Program-made: the position numbers and the translations under genes
Notes under the pieces: model-generated
Seen by the model: the letters and a program-made list of their open reading frames with translations, nothing else
What the model was told of the DNA's origin: nothing
The model's database searches: none
NCBI GenBank assembly: GCA_021836865.1
Contig: JAKBHH010000009.1
Coordinates: 1-60,133 of the forward strand
Direction of reading: 5' to 3'
DNA: 60,133 nucleotides
Source of the DNA: Acidobacteriota bacterium
GTDB lineage: Bacteria > Acidobacteriota > Terriglobia > Terriglobales > Acidobacteriaceae
Shown here: positions 1 through 10,399 of the stretch, in pieces
How the letters are laid out: every line of letters starts with the position of its first letter
Position numbering within the stretch: position 1 is the stretch's first letter

Positions 1-818
<818 letters not shown>

Positions 819-848
819 CAGGGACCGAGGGACCAGGGGACCAGGGAA
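819..848. repeat. Short tandem repeat CAGGGAC after tuf
   Basis: Immediately after the tuf stop codon, four imperfect units of CAGGGAC follow each other (819-825, 826-833, 834-841, 842-848), of 7, 8, 8 and 7 bp. They resemble the stricter 7-bp arrays in other spacers of this operon (5891, 11790, 16221, 16991, 17142). The rest of the spacer to rpsJ shows no gene. Confidence 0.6.
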
Positions 849-1005
849 TGGAAACCGAGTCTCTCGGGACAGCGACAAGTCGATCCGGGGAACAGGGCTG
901 CGGCACGATTGCTGCCTGAAGCAAAGCGGAACTGATTGCCGGATCGGCAAGAGATTCAGGCGCGCGGGCCACAAGAGGCGAGGCCCGCGGGGAAGCTGGG
1001 AGCAA

Positions 1006-1323
1006 ATGGTAGGACAAAGAATTCGCATCCGGTTGAAGGCATACGATTATCGCGTGCTGGACACCTCGACCGGCGAGATTGTGGAGACGGCCAAGCGTAC
1101 CGGAGCAACGGTGGCTGGCCCGATTCCCTTGCCGACGATCAAGAACAAGTATTGCGTGCTGCGTTCGCCGCACGTGGACAAGAAGTCGCGCGAGGCATTT
1201 GAGATTCGCACGCACAAGCGGCTGATCGACATTCTCGAGCCGACCCAGCAGACGGTGGACGCGCTGATGAAGCTCGATCTGCCGGCCGGTGTGGACGTCG
1301 AGATCAAGGCCTTCGAGAAATAG
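1006..1323 (+). CDS. rpsJ: 30S ribosomal protein S10
   Basis: S10 (NusE) is a 30S head protein and also part of the NusB/NusE antitermination complex. The 105-residue product has the usual length and sequence: it begins [15 protein letters not shown], has the tip loop around [12 protein letters not shown], and ends with [10 protein letters not shown]. The ATG at 1006 was chosen because it gives the standard N-terminus and lies just after GGAAGCTGGGAG. The open frame continues upstream to 757, but that extension overlaps tuf and has no S10 similarity. First gene of the S10 segment. Confidence 0.97.
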   Translation: MVGQRIRIRLKAYDYRVLDTSTGEIVETAKRTGATVAGPIPLPTIKNKYCVLRSPHVDKKSREAFEIRTHKRLIDILEPTQQTVDALMKLDLPAGVDVEIKAFEK

Positions 1324-1331
1324 GTGCCTGT

Positions 1332-1394
1332 GGTGCGGCCAATTGCGCCGTGCGGCGCACCGTCCGAGGCGAAGACAAACGCGCCCTTCGGCGC
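1332..1394 (+). repeat. Paired GCGCC/GGCGC hairpins in the rplC leader
   Basis: Two small hairpins lie between rpsJ and rplC: TGCGCC (1344-1349) pairs with GGCGCA (1354-1359) over a GTGC loop, and GCGCC (1381-1385) pairs with GGCGC (1390-1394) over CTTC. The first sits in a 28-nt block starting GGTGCGGC that recurs before rplD at 2222. No T-run follows, so neither is a terminator. They could shape the leader RNA or be a small dispersed repeat. Confidence 0.5.
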
Positions 1395-1487
1395 AAAGAT
1401 TTCGCGGTAAGCGCGAGGCGGCAAAGAGGCTCGGAAGAGCCCCGGCAGTGCGATGAGATTCGCATCGCATGATGAGGAGAGGAAGTT

Positions 1488-2213
1488 ATGGGTGTTGTAG
1501 GAATTCTAGGAAAAAAGATCGGCATGACGCAGGTCTTCGACGAGAAGGGCGATGTGCACCCGATTACGGTGTTGCAGGCCGGCCCGTGCGTGATTACGCA
1601 GTTGAAGACGGCAGCCAGGGACGGCTATGACGCCGCGCAGATCGGGCTGGTGGAGTTCATCAAGGCGAAGAATGTGACCAAACCGCAGGCCGGCCACTTT
1701 GCCAAGACAGAAGCACCGCCGGTGAAGGTGATCAAGGAAGTCGACGTCGAGGCGGCTTCGGAAGGCGAGGAGAACACCAAGGCTGGCGATCGCGTGCTGG
1801 TGGACATCTTCTCCAACGTTAAGTTTGTCGATGTGATCGGCACCTCCAAGGGCCGTGGCTTTGCCGGCGTGGTGCGCCGTCACGGTTTCGGCGGCGGTCC
1901 CAAGTCGCATGGACATATGTTCCAGGTGCAGGGTTCGATCGGCGCCTCCAGTTTTCCGTCGCGCGTGTTTCCGGGGCAGCGCATGCCGGGCCACATGGGC
2001 GATAAGCAAATCACGGTTCGCAACCTGCGCATTCGCGGCATCGACCTTGAGGAGAATCTCCTGATGGTCGAGGGCGCGGTGCCGGGATCGCGCGAGGGCT
2101 ATGTGCTGATCTCGAAGGCCAAGACTCCGCCGCGCGAGCGTCGTGGATTTGCCGGCTCCGGCACGGTCGATCCGCTGAAGGCTTCAAAGAAGGCAACGGC
2201 GAAGCGCAAATAG
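1488..2213 (+). CDS. rplC: 50S ribosomal protein L3
   Basis: L3 is an early 23S rRNA-binding protein whose long loop reaches the peptidyl-transferase centre. The 241-residue product starts [17 protein letters not shown], typical for L3, and carries the conserved central loop [16 protein letters not shown] and GHMGD. Start ATG 1488 follows a GAGGAGAGGAAG ribosome-binding site. The C-terminus is about 25-30 residues longer than in E. coli, Lys/Arg/Ala-rich and probably disordered. The 164-nt leader upstream carries the GC hairpins noted separately. Confidence 0.97.
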   Translation: MGVVGILGKKIGMTQVFDEKGDVHPITVLQAGPCVITQLKTAARDGYDAAQIGLVEFIKAKNVTKPQAGHFAKTEAPPVKVIKEVDVEAASEGEENTKAGDRVLVDIFSNVKFVDVIGTSKGRGFAGVVRRHGFGGGPKSHGHMFQVQGSIGASSFPSRVFPGQRMPGHMGDKQITVRNLRIRGIDLEENLLMVEGAVPGSREGYVLISKAKTPPRERRGFAGSGTVDPLKASKKATAKRK

Positions 2214-2221
2214 GCAGCTGC

Positions 2222-2248
2222 GGTGCGGCAGAAGCGCCTTGCGGCGCA
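2222..2248 (+). repeat. Second copy of the GC hairpin block, rplD leader
   Basis: The block GGTGCGGC...GCGCCTTGCGGCGCA is nearly the same as 1332-1359. Both copies lie in the spacer before a large-subunit gene (rplC, rplD). GCGCC (2234-2238) pairs with GGCGC (2243-2247) over TTGC. Confidence 0.5.
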
Positions 2249-2291
2249 TGAGATTGTGAGCCGGGAGAAATTCCGGCGGAAGAAGAAGACG

Positions 2292-2969
2292 ATGGCAAAA
2301 GTAGATGTAGTGAATCTGAACGGTGAAAAGGTGGGCTCGATGGAGCTGGCCGACGCGGTATTTGCGCCCGACCAGGTGAACGAGGCTCTGCTGTGGGAGG
2401 CGGTGAAGCACTACCGCGCCTCGCTGCGCCAGGGCACGCACAAGACCAAGAGCCGCACCGAGGTTGCCGGATCCGGCAAGAAGCTGTGGAAGCAGAAAGG
2501 TACGGGCCGGGCTCGTATCGGTTCGGTGCGTTCGCCCCTGTGGCGTCACGGCTACACGGTCCACGGACCTCAGCCGCGTAGTTACGAGTATGCTTTCCCG
2601 CGTAAGAAGCTGCTGGGAGCGCTCCGCTCTGCGCTGGCCGCGAAGCTGGCCGACGGCAAGCTGACGGTGGTCGATACGCTGGAGATCAAGGAAGCCAGGA
2701 CCAAGCTCTACCGCACGGCGCTGGACAAGCTGGCGGTGACGCGCACCGCGTTGCTGGTGGAAAACGGCAAGACGCTTACGCAGGCGCTGGTGCTGGGCGC
2801 GCGCAACCTGAAGGGCGTGGAGCTGGTGCTCAACAACGAAGTCCATCCCTACGATCTGCTGCGCTACGATCGGGCCATCTTCTCAAAGTCCGCGATCGAG
2901 CAGCTCTCCGAGGCTCTGGAAAAATCCGTGTCGAAGCGCAAGCTCGCCGCGCAGACGGAGGCCGCGTAA
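2292..2969 (+). CDS. rplD: 50S ribosomal protein L4
   Basis: L4 binds 23S domain I and lines the peptide exit tunnel; in E. coli it also represses the S10 operon. The 225-residue product begins MAKVDVVNLNGEKVG and has the tunnel-loop region with RTHGTKT-like basic residues (KTKSRTEVAGSGKKLW, GTGRARIGS) and the conserved C-terminal half. ATG 2292 was chosen over the longer frame from 2223 because the first 23 codons overlap the leader hairpin and look non-coding. GGAAGAAG precedes the start. The stop overlaps the rplW start by one base (TAATG). Confidence 0.97.
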   Translation: MAKVDVVNLNGEKVGSMELADAVFAPDQVNEALLWEAVKHYRASLRQGTHKTKSRTEVAGSGKKLWKQKGTGRARIGSVRSPLWRHGYTVHGPQPRSYEYAFPRKKLLGALRSALAAKLADGKLTVVDTLEIKEARTKLYRTALDKLAVTRTALLVENGKTLTQALVLGARNLKGVELVLNNEVHPYDLLRYDRAIFSKSAIEQLSEALEKSVSKRKLAAQTEAA

Positions 2970-3262
2970 TGCCGACTCTTTATACAGTGATTCGCCGCCC
3001 GCTGATTACCGAAAAGGGGCTGGGCGTGAAGGAGACCGAGGGGACGCTGGTGTTTGACGTGGCTCCCGAGGCGACCAAGACGGAAGTGAAGCAGGCCGTC
3101 GAGGCTCTCTTCAAGGTGAAGGTGGCCGGTGTCCGCACTTCCAACATGCCGGGCAAGGAGCGCCGCCGCGGCAAGTTCGCGGGCTTCCGGCCGGACTGGA
3201 AGAAGGCGTACGTCCGGCTGAAGGCCGGTGAGAAGTTGCCGGAGTACGTGAGCAACCTGTAA
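2969..3262 (+). CDS. rplW: 50S ribosomal protein L23
   Basis: L23 sits at the tunnel exit and is the docking site for trigger factor and SRP. The 97-residue product starts MPTLYTVIRRPLITEKG, the standard L23 opening, and keeps the KVKVAGVRTSNMPGK...RRGKFAGFRPDWKKAYV pattern. The start overlaps the rplD stop by one base, so translation is probably coupled. A 129-nt spacer without an evident gene follows. Confidence 0.96.
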   Translation: MPTLYTVIRRPLITEKGLGVKETEGTLVFDVAPEATKTEVKQAVEALFKVKVAGVRTSNMPGKERRRGKFAGFRPDWKKAYVRLKAGEKLPEYVSNL

Positions 3263-3391
3263 AGCGGTTGACTGGCCGCGGGATGCGGCTGGATGTGAAG
3301 GACTATCGGGACCCTGCAAGAACACTTTGGGGCTCCGGAGAAACGGGGAAGGCGGCGCTGAAGCTCGCGCAGGCTTTCCAGGACAAAGACG

Positions 3392-4216
<825 letters not shown>

Positions 4217-4231
4217 AGGAGCGGAAGATTT

Positions 4232-4525
4232 ATGGCACGTTCGACAAAGAAGGGCCCGTTTGTGGATGCGCACCTGAGTGTGAAGATCGAGGTGCTCAAC
4301 CAGGCCAACGACAAGAAAGTGGTGAAGACCTGGTCGCGGCGTTCGACGATCTTCCCGGAGTTTGTGGGTCACACCATTGCCGTGCACAACGGGAAGAAGT
4401 TTGTTCCGGTGTATGTGACCGAGAACATGGTGGGACACAAGCTGGGCGAGTTCGCTCCGACGCGCACGTTCAAGGGGCACACCGGCGGCAGCAAGGCCGC
4501 GGAAGCTGGCGCGAAGGCGCGATAG
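4232..4525 (+). CDS. rpsS: 30S ribosomal protein S19
   Basis: S19 pairs with S13 in the head of the 30S subunit near the A and P sites. The 97-residue product starts [15 protein letters not shown] and has the conserved [22 protein letters not shown] core and [24 protein letters not shown] precedes ATG 4232. A short Ala/Lys tail ([11 protein letters not shown]) replaces the usual terminus. Confidence 0.97.
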   Translation: MARSTKKGPFVDAHLSVKIEVLNQANDKKVVKTWSRRSTIFPEFVGHTIAVHNGKKFVPVYVTENMVGHKLGEFAPTRTFKGHTGGSKAAEAGAKAR

Positions 4526-4590
4526 CAAGGGATTGAGCGTTCCAGGGGACTGTGCCTCCGGCGCGCAACGAGATTGAGGAAGGCAGACCA

Positions 4591-5088
4591 ATGGCAGTCG
4601 AGACAAAAGAATACCGGGCCGAGGCCAAGTTTCAGCGCGTGTCGCCGCAGAAGGCGCGGCTGGTGCTCGATTTAATCAAGGGCCGGGGAGTGCAGGAAGC
4701 GCTGGAGACGGCGGCCTTCACCAAAAAGCGCATCGCCCCGGTGATCCACAAGCTGTTGACCTCGGCGGTGGACAACGCCAAGTACGTGGCCGAAGAGCAG
4801 GGCGTGGACCTGGACGTGGACAACCTCTACGTAAAGCAGGCTCTGGCCAATGACGGACCGCGCATGAAGCGCATCCGCCCCGCGCCGATGGGACGGGCGT
4901 TCCGTTACCAGCGCAGGCTGGCGCACATCGTGTTGTCCGTGGCGGAGCGCGACCATGGGACGGCCCTCGTGACCAAGGTAGAAGAGCCGGTTGTCGAGGC
5001 CAAGCCGGCGAAAAAGGCAAAGACGGGAGCGGCGCCCAAGAAGGCGGCAGCGCCCAAGGCAACGAAGACGGCCAGCAAGAAGGCCTAA
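4591..5088 (+). CDS. rplV: 50S ribosomal protein L22 with basic C-terminal tail
   Basis: L22 lines the exit tunnel with L4. The first ~115 residues (165 in total) form a normal L22: [16 protein letters not shown] near the start and the beta-hairpin region [13 protein letters not shown]. After this comes a tail of about 45 residues made of Ala, Lys and Pro ([17 protein letters not shown]), probably disordered and RNA-binding. The ATG at 4591 was chosen after GAGGAAGG; the open frame back to 4552 adds a non-conserved N-terminus. Confidence 0.96.
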   Translation: MAVETKEYRAEAKFQRVSPQKARLVLDLIKGRGVQEALETAAFTKKRIAPVIHKLLTSAVDNAKYVAEEQGVDLDVDNLYVKQALANDGPRMKRIRPAPMGRAFRYQRRLAHIVLSVAERDHGTALVTKVEEPVVEAKPAKKAKTGAAPKKAAAPKATKTASKKA

Positions 5089-5108
5089 GAGAGTTTGAGG
5101 GAAGAATT

Positions 5109-5777
5109 ATGGGACAGAAAGTCCATCCTTACGGGTTCCGGCTGGGAGTGAATAAGCCGTGGCGTTCGCGCTGGTTCTCAGAGCGCGACTATGACAAGCT
5201 CCTGGTCGAGGACGTGAAGCTCAGGGCCGAGCTGAAGGACAAGCTCAAGGCCGCGGGCGTCAGCTCGGTGGAGATTGAGCGTCCAGGCAACAAGCTGCGC
5301 TTCCTGATTCGCACCGCGCGTCCGGGCATCGTGATCGGCCGCAAGGGCGCGGAGATCGAAAAGCTCAAGACCGAACTGGGCAAGCGCACCAACCGCGAAG
5401 TGTTCATCGACATCATCGAGGTGAACAAGCCGGAGCTGGATGCGCAACTGGTCTCAGAGAGCATCGCTCTGCAGCTGGAAAAGCGCGTGAGCTTTCGGCG
5501 CGCGATGCGCAAGAGCGTAGACTCGGCGCTGCGCTTTGGTTGCAAGGGCATCAAGGTGCGTGTTTCAGGCCGGCTGAACGGCAATGAAATCGCGCGTTCG
5601 GAGTGGTATCTGCAGGGACGTCTGCCGCTGCACACGCTGCGCGCGGATATCGACTACGGATTCACCGAGGCGCACACGACCTACGGCGTGATCGGCGTGA
5701 AGACGTGGATCTATCGCGGCGATATTTATGAGCAGAAGCGTCGCCAGGTTCCCGCGGTTGGCACAAGCGTGTTTTAG
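5109..5777 (+). CDS. rpsC: 30S ribosomal protein S3
   Basis: S3 sits at the mRNA entry pore of the 30S subunit and helps the ribosomal helicase activity. The 222-residue product opens [13 protein letters not shown], has a type II KH domain with the GRKG loop ([12 protein letters not shown]), and the S3 C-terminal domain ([14 protein letters not shown]...[13 protein letters not shown]). GAGGGAAGAATT precedes ATG 5109. It lies 20 nt after rplV. Repeats start directly after its stop codon. Confidence 0.98.
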   Translation: MGQKVHPYGFRLGVNKPWRSRWFSERDYDKLLVEDVKLRAELKDKLKAAGVSSVEIERPGNKLRFLIRTARPGIVIGRKGAEIEKLKTELGKRTNREVFIDIIEVNKPELDAQLVSESIALQLEKRVSFRRAMRKSVDSALRFGCKGIKVRVSGRLNGNEIARSEWYLQGRLPLHTLRADIDYGFTEAHTTYGVIGVKTWIYRGDIYEQKRRQVPAVGTSVF

Positions 5778-5918
5778 GTCAGAGGCCGGGGGAAAGCGAT
5801 CAGAAGTCTCTTCTTCCCGGAGCTTTGGGTACATCGGTTATCAAGGTTTGTTGCAAGTTGCCGGGACGCGTGGCGAGGCGGGATCGAACGGATCTCCGAT
5901 CTCTGACCTCCGATCTCT
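5778..5918. repeat. 7-bp-periodic tandem repeat between rpsC and rplP
   Basis: Four heptads follow without interruption: GATCTCC (5891-5897), GATCTCT (5898-5904), GACCTCC (5905-5911), GATCTCT (5912-5918). On the other strand the unit reads about AGAGATC. Related fragments GTCAGAG (5778) and ATCAGAA (5799) lie 21 bp, three units, apart just after the rpsC stop. No coding capacity is evident in this 159-nt spacer. Confidence 0.7.
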
Positions 5919-5936
5919 GGTTTTGAGGGTTTCGTT

Positions 5937-6374
5937 ATGTTGATGCCAAAGAAGGTGAAGTTTCGCAAGCAGCAGAAGGGCAAGAGGCGCGGCAAGGCGT
6001 GGCGCGGATCTTCCCTCTCGTTTGGCGAGTACGGATTGAAGGTCATGGAGTGCGGCTACATTACCGATCGGCAGATCGAAGCAAGCCGTATTGCCATGAC
6101 GCGCTTCATCAAGCGCGGCGGCAAGATATGGCTGCGGCTGTTTCCGGACAAGCCGATTACCAAGAAGCCGGCTGAAGTCCGCATGGGCTCGGGCAAGGGC
6201 GCGCTGGACCACTGGGTTGCGGTGGTGCGGCCGGGCAAGATCCTCTTTGAGATGGAGGGTGTGGCCCAGGATGTGGCGCAGGAAGCGATGCGTCTGGCGT
6301 CGAACAAGCTGCCGCTGAAGACGAAGTTCGTGACGCGGCCAGGCGCCGAAAAGGTAGTGGCCGCCGCCAAGTAG
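5937..6374 (+). CDS. rplP: 50S ribosomal protein L16
   Basis: L16 contacts A-site tRNA and is one of the last proteins to join the 50S subunit. The 145-residue product begins [15 protein letters not shown], carries [21 protein letters not shown] and the conserved [18 protein letters not shown] stretch, and ends with a short Ala/Lys tail. ATG 5937 follows GAGGG with normal spacing; the second ATG at 5943 is possible but less likely. Confidence 0.97.
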   Translation: MLMPKKVKFRKQQKGKRRGKAWRGSSLSFGEYGLKVMECGYITDRQIEASRIAMTRFIKRGGKIWLRLFPDKPITKKPAEVRMGSGKGALDHWVAVVRPGKILFEMEGVAQDVAQEAMRLASNKLPLKTKFVTRPGAEKVVAAAK

Positions 6375-6438
6375 GCGGGCCGGTAGAGAAGGACGCGCCA
6401 TCGGGCCGCAAGGCCGGACCGGGCGCCGGAGAGAAACG

Positions 6439-6696
6439 ATGGAACTCAATAAGATTCGCAATTTGAGCGACGCCGAACTGCAGCACCAGGAGAGGACGGC
6501 GGCCGAGCAGCTTTTCCGGCTCCGCTTTCAGGTTTCGCTGGGGCAGAACGACGGAGTGAAGAAACTTCGCCAGCTGCGCAAGGAGATCGCGCAGATCAAG
6601 ACCGTGGCGCGCGAGCGCGAGATGGGTATTCGTGGCGCGCAGAACGATGTCACGGCGGTCGAGGCCAGCGCTAAGGCAGGGAAGGGAGCCCGATAA
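6439..6696 (+). CDS. rpmC: 50S ribosomal protein L29
   Basis: L29 is a small two-helix protein near the tunnel exit. The 85-residue product has the family core ([46 protein letters not shown]) plus about 20 extra residues at the C-terminus. ATG 6439 follows GGAGAG. Its stop codon directly abuts the rpsQ start codon with no intervening base, so the two are translationally coupled. Confidence 0.95.
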   Translation: MELNKIRNLSDAELQHQERTAAEQLFRLRFQVSLGQNDGVKKLRQLRKEIAQIKTVAREREMGIRGAQNDVTAVEASAKAGKGAR

Positions 6697-7017
6697 ATGA
6701 CGGCGACGACAGAGGCAGTGCAGACGCCGGCAACATCGCGGCGTAACGAGAAGGTCGGCCAGGTGGTTTCGACCAAGATGCAGAAGACCATTGTGGTCGA
6801 AGTCGAGATGCGCAAGGCGCACCCGAAGTACAAACGGATTGTGCGCAGCTCGAAGAAGTTCTACGCGCACGACGAGCAGAACTCGGCGCGCGTGGGCGAT
6901 GTGGTGCGCATCCGCGAGACCCGCCCGCTGAGCAAGCTGAAGCGGTGGTCCCTTGAAGAGATTGTGCGGCGCTCGAACCTCAGCCAGATTGAGGATGCGG
7001 CGCCCTCGGCGAAGTAG
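6697..7017 (+). CDS. rpsQ: 30S ribosomal protein S17
   Basis: S17 is a primary 16S rRNA-binding OB-fold protein. The core ([51 protein letters not shown]) is preceded by an extra ~17 residues rich in Thr/Ala, so the 106-residue product is longer than the usual 84. The ATG directly follows the rpmC stop and GGGAG is the likely ribosome-binding site inside rpmC. No internal start gives the classic N-terminus, which supports the extension. Confidence 0.95.
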   Translation: MTATTEAVQTPATSRRNEKVGQVVSTKMQKTIVVEVEMRKAHPKYKRIVRSSKKFYAHDEQNSARVGDVVRIRETRPLSKLKRWSLEEIVRRSNLSQIEDAAPSAK

Positions 7018-7052
7018 CGGCGGCGAGTAGCGGCGAGTAAGGAGAAGAACCG

Positions 7053-7424
7053 ATGGCAGTGCAAATGAGAACCATGCTCGCGGTGGCCGATAATTCCGGC
7101 GCGCGCAAGCTGCAGGTGATTTTGCCGCTGGGCGGCGGACTGGGCAAGAAGGCCGGTCTCGGCGACATTGTGACGGCGGCGGTAAAGGAAGCTTCGCCGG
7201 ATGGCACGGTGAAGAAGGGCAAGGTGGTGAAGGCCGTCATTGTCCGCACCCGCAAGGAACACCGGCGCCGCGACGGCACCTACATCCGGTTCGATGAGAA
7301 CGCGGCGGTGGTGATCGACGACGCGCACGAGCCGGTGGGAACGCGCGTCTTTGGGCCGGTGGCTCGCGAACTGCGCGAAAAGAAGTTTTTGAAGATTGTT
7401 TCGCTGGCTCCGGAAGTTGTTTAG
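7053..7424 (+). CDS. rplN: 50S ribosomal protein L14
   Basis: L14 lies at the subunit interface and contributes to bridge B8. The 123-residue product matches the usual 122: [51 protein letters not shown] and the terminal [17 protein letters not shown] precedes ATG 7053. The spacer upstream holds two copies of CGGCGAGTA (7020 and 7030), 10 bp apart. Confidence 0.97.
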   Translation: MAVQMRTMLAVADNSGARKLQVILPLGGGLGKKAGLGDIVTAAVKEASPDGTVKKGKVVKAVIVRTRKEHRRRDGTYIRFDENAAVVIDDAHEPVGTRVFGPVARELREKKFLKIVSLAPEVV

Positions 7425-7451
7425 CAGCGAGCCGCTGATTTTGGAGAAGAG

Positions 7452-7778
7452 ATGCCGAGTTTGATGATTCATCGCAACGATACGGTCAAGGTGCTGACGG
7501 GCGCCGATCGCGGCAAGACAGGCCGTGTGCTGCGCGCCATTCCCGACAAGGGCACGGTGCTGGTGGAGCATGTGCGCGTGGTCAAGAAGACGGTTTCAAG
7601 CAAGACCGGTCAGCGGACCAAGGGCGGCATTGCCGAGCACGAGTCGCCGATCAATGTGTCCAACGTGGCGCTGCTCTGCTCCAACTGCGGCACGGCGCGT
7701 GTGGGCATCAGGATCGAAGGCGATGCGCGCATCCGAGTGTGCAAGAAGTGCGGGCAGACGCTGCCCACGAAGAAGTAA
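7452..7778 (+). CDS. rplX: 50S ribosomal protein L24, zinc-ribbon form
   Basis: L24 is an assembly initiator at the 5' end of 23S rRNA. Residues 1-45 hold the KOW motif (DTVKVLTGADRGKTGRV). The C-terminal part has two CxxC pairs (CSNC and CKKC), the zinc-ribbon form found in many bacteria. Length 108 is normal. TTGGAGAAGAG precedes ATG 7452. Confidence 0.96.
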   Translation: MPSLMIHRNDTVKVLTGADRGKTGRVLRAIPDKGTVLVEHVRVVKKTVSSKTGQRTKGGIAEHESPINVSNVALLCSNCGTARVGIRIEGDARIRVCKKCGQTLPTKK

Positions 7779-7780
7779 TC

Positions 7781-7810
7781 CCGGCCGACTGGGCCGGAGT
7801 CGCAGGACTC
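7781..7810 (+). other. Adjacent GC hairpins after rplX
   Basis: Three bases after the rplX stop, CCGGCC (7781-7786) pairs with GGCCGG (7792-7797) over GACTG. Directly after it, GAGTC (7797-7801) pairs with GACTC (7806-7810) over GCAG. There is no T-run, so this is unlikely to terminate transcription. It may protect or separate the rplX and rplE parts of the transcript. The remaining ~85 nt to rplE show nothing else. Confidence 0.4.
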
Positions 7811-7896
7811 CACCCGGACGGCAAGCCCTTCCGTAGCGGTACACGGTTCGCTGGAGCGGGCCAATCCGAAAAGCGGAAGAAAGAGAGCAAAGCAAC

Positions 7897-8445
7897 ATGG
7901 CGGCAAGGTTGAAAGAGAAGTACAACAAAGAGATCAAGCAGGCTCTGAAGAAGGAGCTTGGGCTCGACAACGCGATGGCGGTGCCGAGGCTGGAAAAGAT
8001 CGTGATCAACATGGGCCTGGGCGAGGCCACGCAGAACAACAAGTTGCTGGACCCGCTGGTGGGCGACCTGACGGCGATTGCGGGGCAGAAGCCGGTGACC
8101 ACCAAGGCGAAGAAGTCGATTGCGGCCTTCAAGGTGCGCGCCGGCATGTCGATCGGGGCCATGGTGACCTTGCGCAACGAGAAGGCCTACGAATTTCTGG
8201 ACCGACTGATTTCGACCGCGCTGCCGCGGGTGCGCGATTTTCGCGGCGTTTCAACGAAGAGCTTTGACGGGCGCGGCAACTACACGCTCGGTCTGCGCGA
8301 TCAGCTGATCTTCCCGGAGATCGACTATTCCAAGGTAGAGAAGCTGAAGGGCATGAACATCACCATCGTGACCACGGCCAAGGACGACAACGAAGCGCGC
8401 GCGCTGCTGCGGCACTTCGGGATGCCGTTCCGCCAGGGCGCGTAA
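7897..8445 (+). CDS. rplE: 50S ribosomal protein L5
   Basis: L5 binds 5S rRNA in the central protuberance and contacts S13 and P-site tRNA. The 182-residue product shows the family pattern: [54 protein letters not shown] and [11 protein letters not shown]. Start ATG 7897 lies after GAAAGAGAGCAAAGC. Normal length. Confidence 0.97.
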   Translation: MAARLKEKYNKEIKQALKKELGLDNAMAVPRLEKIVINMGLGEATQNNKLLDPLVGDLTAIAGQKPVTTKAKKSIAAFKVRAGMSIGAMVTLRNEKAYEFLDRLISTALPRVRDFRGVSTKSFDGRGNYTLGLRDQLIFPEIDYSKVEKLKGMNITIVTTAKDDNEARALLRHFGMPFRQGA

Positions 8446-8479
8446 GAGCGGCCCGCGCAGGACAGAGGATAAGAGGATT

Positions 8480-8665
8480 ATGGCAACCACTGCAAAACGA
8501 GTGAAGGACGCGCGGAAGCCGAAGTTCAGCTGCCGCAAGCACAACCGGTGCAAGCTCTGCGGAAGGCCGCGGGGCTACCTGAGGAAGTTCGGCGTGTGCC
8601 GTTTGTGCTTCCGCGGACTGGCGCTGAAGGGTGAGATCCCGGGCGTCGTGAAGTCAAGCTGGTAG
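8480..8665 (+). CDS. rpsN: 30S ribosomal protein S14 type Z
   Basis: This is the short, zinc-containing S14 of the 30S head. The 61 residues include CKLC and CRLC separated by 12 residues ([12 protein letters not shown]), the zinc-binding pattern of type Z S14, and end with [11 protein letters not shown] as in the family. The first Cys-rich segment also has an extra Cys at position 18 (SCRKH), outside the canonical four. Gene order rplE-rpsN-rpsH is the standard spc order. Confidence 0.97.
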   Translation: MATTAKRVKDARKPKFSCRKHNRCKLCGRPRGYLRKFGVCRLCFRGLALKGEIPGVVKSSW

Positions 8666-8710
8666 AACGACAGCGACCGGCAACAACAGGCTGGGAGCTG
8701 TTTTGTACAC

Positions 8711-8749
8711 ATTCCCGCAGGTTCCCGCAGGTGCGGGCGAACGGGGAAT
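8711..8749 (+). other. Nested hairpin upstream of rpsH
   Basis: ATTCCC (8711-8716) can pair with GGGAAT (8744-8749), enclosing CCCGC (8724-8728) paired with GCGGG (8733-8737) over AGGT. A 10-bp direct repeat (CCCGCAGGTK) occurs at 8714 and 8724. The structure ends just before the rpsH ribosome-binding site GAAGGAGAAGG, so it could influence rpsH translation. Confidence 0.45.
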
Positions 8750-8761
8750 GAAGGAGAAGGA

Positions 8762-9157
8762 ATGAGTCTGACCGACCCAGTAGCAGATTTTCTGGCGCGC
8801 ATCCGGAATGCGATCCGCGCGCGTCACCAGAAGCTGGATGTGCCGGCTTCAAAGCTGAAGACCGAGATTGCCCGCATTCTCAAGGAAGAGGGCTACATCT
8901 CGAACTACAAGACGCAGGAAGAGGACGGCAAGCTGATCCTCCGCGTGTACCTGAAGTACGGCGGGCAGGAAGCAGCCATTCGCGACCTGGCGCGCATCTC
9001 GCGTCCCGGTTGCCGCGTCTACATCGGCCGCGATGAGATCAAGCGCGTGCAGGGGGGCCTCGGCATCTCGATCATGACCACGCCCAAGGGCGTAATGACG
9101 GGCCGCCAGGCGCGCCGCGAGGGTGTAGGCGGCGAAGTGCTCTGCGAAGTCTGGTAG
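8762..9157 (+). CDS. rpsH: 30S ribosomal protein S8
   Basis: S8 is a primary 16S rRNA-binding protein; in E. coli it is the repressor of the spc operon. The 131-residue product begins MSLTDPVADFLARIRNA and ends with the conserved GLGISIMTTPKGVMTGRQAR and GGEVLCEVW. Length is normal. A strong GAAGGAGAAGG site precedes ATG 8762. A 153-nt spacer follows, in which no gene or clear repeat is seen. Confidence 0.97.
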   Translation: MSLTDPVADFLARIRNAIRARHQKLDVPASKLKTEIARILKEEGYISNYKTQEEDGKLILRVYLKYGGQEAAIRDLARISRPGCRVYIGRDEIKRVQGGLGISIMTTPKGVMTGRQARREGVGGEVLCEVW

Positions 9158-9310
9158 AACTGGCCGTCCCGGCAAAAGCCCTCGGCGTTTTTCCGCTGGC
9201 CTTTGCGAGAGTTCAAGAAAGCTTGTTTCGAGGGTACCGCCCTCTGGGCTGCAGTGGAACGAAGGATTGAAACTCCATCGGGACTCGCAAGCCAACGAAG
9301 GATTAAATCG

Positions 9311-9850
9311 ATGTCGCGCATTGGAAAAAAACCGATCCCGCTGCCTGCGGGCGTGAAGTACAAGGTCGAGGGCAACACGGTGCTGGTGGAAGGCCCGAAG
9401 GGCAAGGTCTCGGCGCTGATTGCTGAAGGCATCAAGCTGGAGACCAAGGATGGACTTCTGCTGGTGGAGCGCGAGAGCGACAAGCATTCCGCGGCGCATG
9501 GACTGACGCGGGCGCTGGTGTTTAACGCAGTCGAGGGCGTCACCAAAGGCTGGACCCGCGATCTGGATATTGTGGGCATCGGCTACCGCGCCGAGCTGAA
9601 GGGCAAGGGCACGGTGGTCTTTACGCTGGGCTACTCACACCCGATCGAGTTTCCGCTGCCGAGCGGGATCGAGGTGGCCATCGATCCCAAGCAGACGCAC
9701 CTGACCGTCTCCGGCATTGACCGGCAGAAGGTGGGCCAAGTGGCCGCGGATATGCGTTCGCTGCGCAAGCCCGACCCCTATAAGAACAAGGGCGTACGCT
9801 ACTCGAACGAGAAGCTGAAGAAGAAGGCCGGCAAGACCGGAGCCAAGTAA
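9311..9850 (+). CDS. rplF: 50S ribosomal protein L6
   Basis: L6 lies near the factor-binding site of the 50S subunit and has two similar domains. The 179-residue product begins [15 protein letters not shown], has the hinge and second domain with [17 protein letters not shown] and [35 protein letters not shown] 9311 was chosen because it gives the family N-terminus. The open frame back to 9203 covers spacer. The upstream site GAAGGATT is weak to moderate. Confidence 0.97.
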   Translation: MSRIGKKPIPLPAGVKYKVEGNTVLVEGPKGKVSALIAEGIKLETKDGLLLVERESDKHSAAHGLTRALVFNAVEGVTKGWTRDLDIVGIGYRAELKGKGTVVFTLGYSHPIEFPLPSGIEVAIDPKQTHLTVSGIDRQKVGQVAADMRSLRKPDPYKNKGVRYSNEKLKKKAGKTGAK

Positions 9851-9942
9851 GAAGGCAGGCGGCGGGGAGTGGCAAGAGCCGACTCCGCCAGCCACAACCG
9901 AACGGGACCGCAGGGCGGCTCCGCTGATAGGAAGAGAGAACC

Positions 9943-10299
9943 ATGATTACGCAGACCAAGAGAAACGCGATTCGCCAGCGCATTCACGCGCGCATCCGCC
10001 AGAAGCTTTCCGGCTCCGGCGAGCGGCCGCGGCTGAATGTGTACCGCTCGCTGAACCACATCTATGCGCAGGTGATTGACGACCAGAAGGGCGAGACGCT
10101 GGTTTCTGCCTCGACGCTAGAGCTGAAGGTGAAGACCGGCGGCAGCGTGGCGGCGGCCAAGGAGATTGGCAAGGCAGTGGCGGAGAAGGCAGTGGCCAAG
10201 GGCATCAAGAAAGTGGTTTTTGACCGCGGCGGCTTCCTCTATCACGGCCGCATCAAGGCGCTGGCCGATGCAGCGCGCGAGGCGGGCCTGGAGTTCTGA
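9943..10299 (+). CDS. rplR: 50S ribosomal protein L18
   Basis: L18 binds 5S rRNA together with L5. The 118-residue product has the basic N-terminus ([16 protein letters not shown]), then [20 protein letters not shown] and the C-terminal [29 protein letters not shown] typical of L18. AGGAAGAGAG precedes ATG 9943. Normal length. Confidence 0.97.
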   Translation: MITQTKRNAIRQRIHARIRQKLSGSGERPRLNVYRSLNHIYAQVIDDQKGETLVSASTLELKVKTGGSVAAAKEIGKAVAEKAVAKGIKKVVFDRGGFLYHGRIKALADAAREAGLEF

Positions 10300-10399
10300 G
10301 GCGCTTCCGGTGCGCAGGATCTTCCGGTCGAGAATTCCGGCCGGCACAAAAGGCTTTTCCAGGGAAGCGTGAAGCGGCCCGGAAGGACAGACAAGAGCA

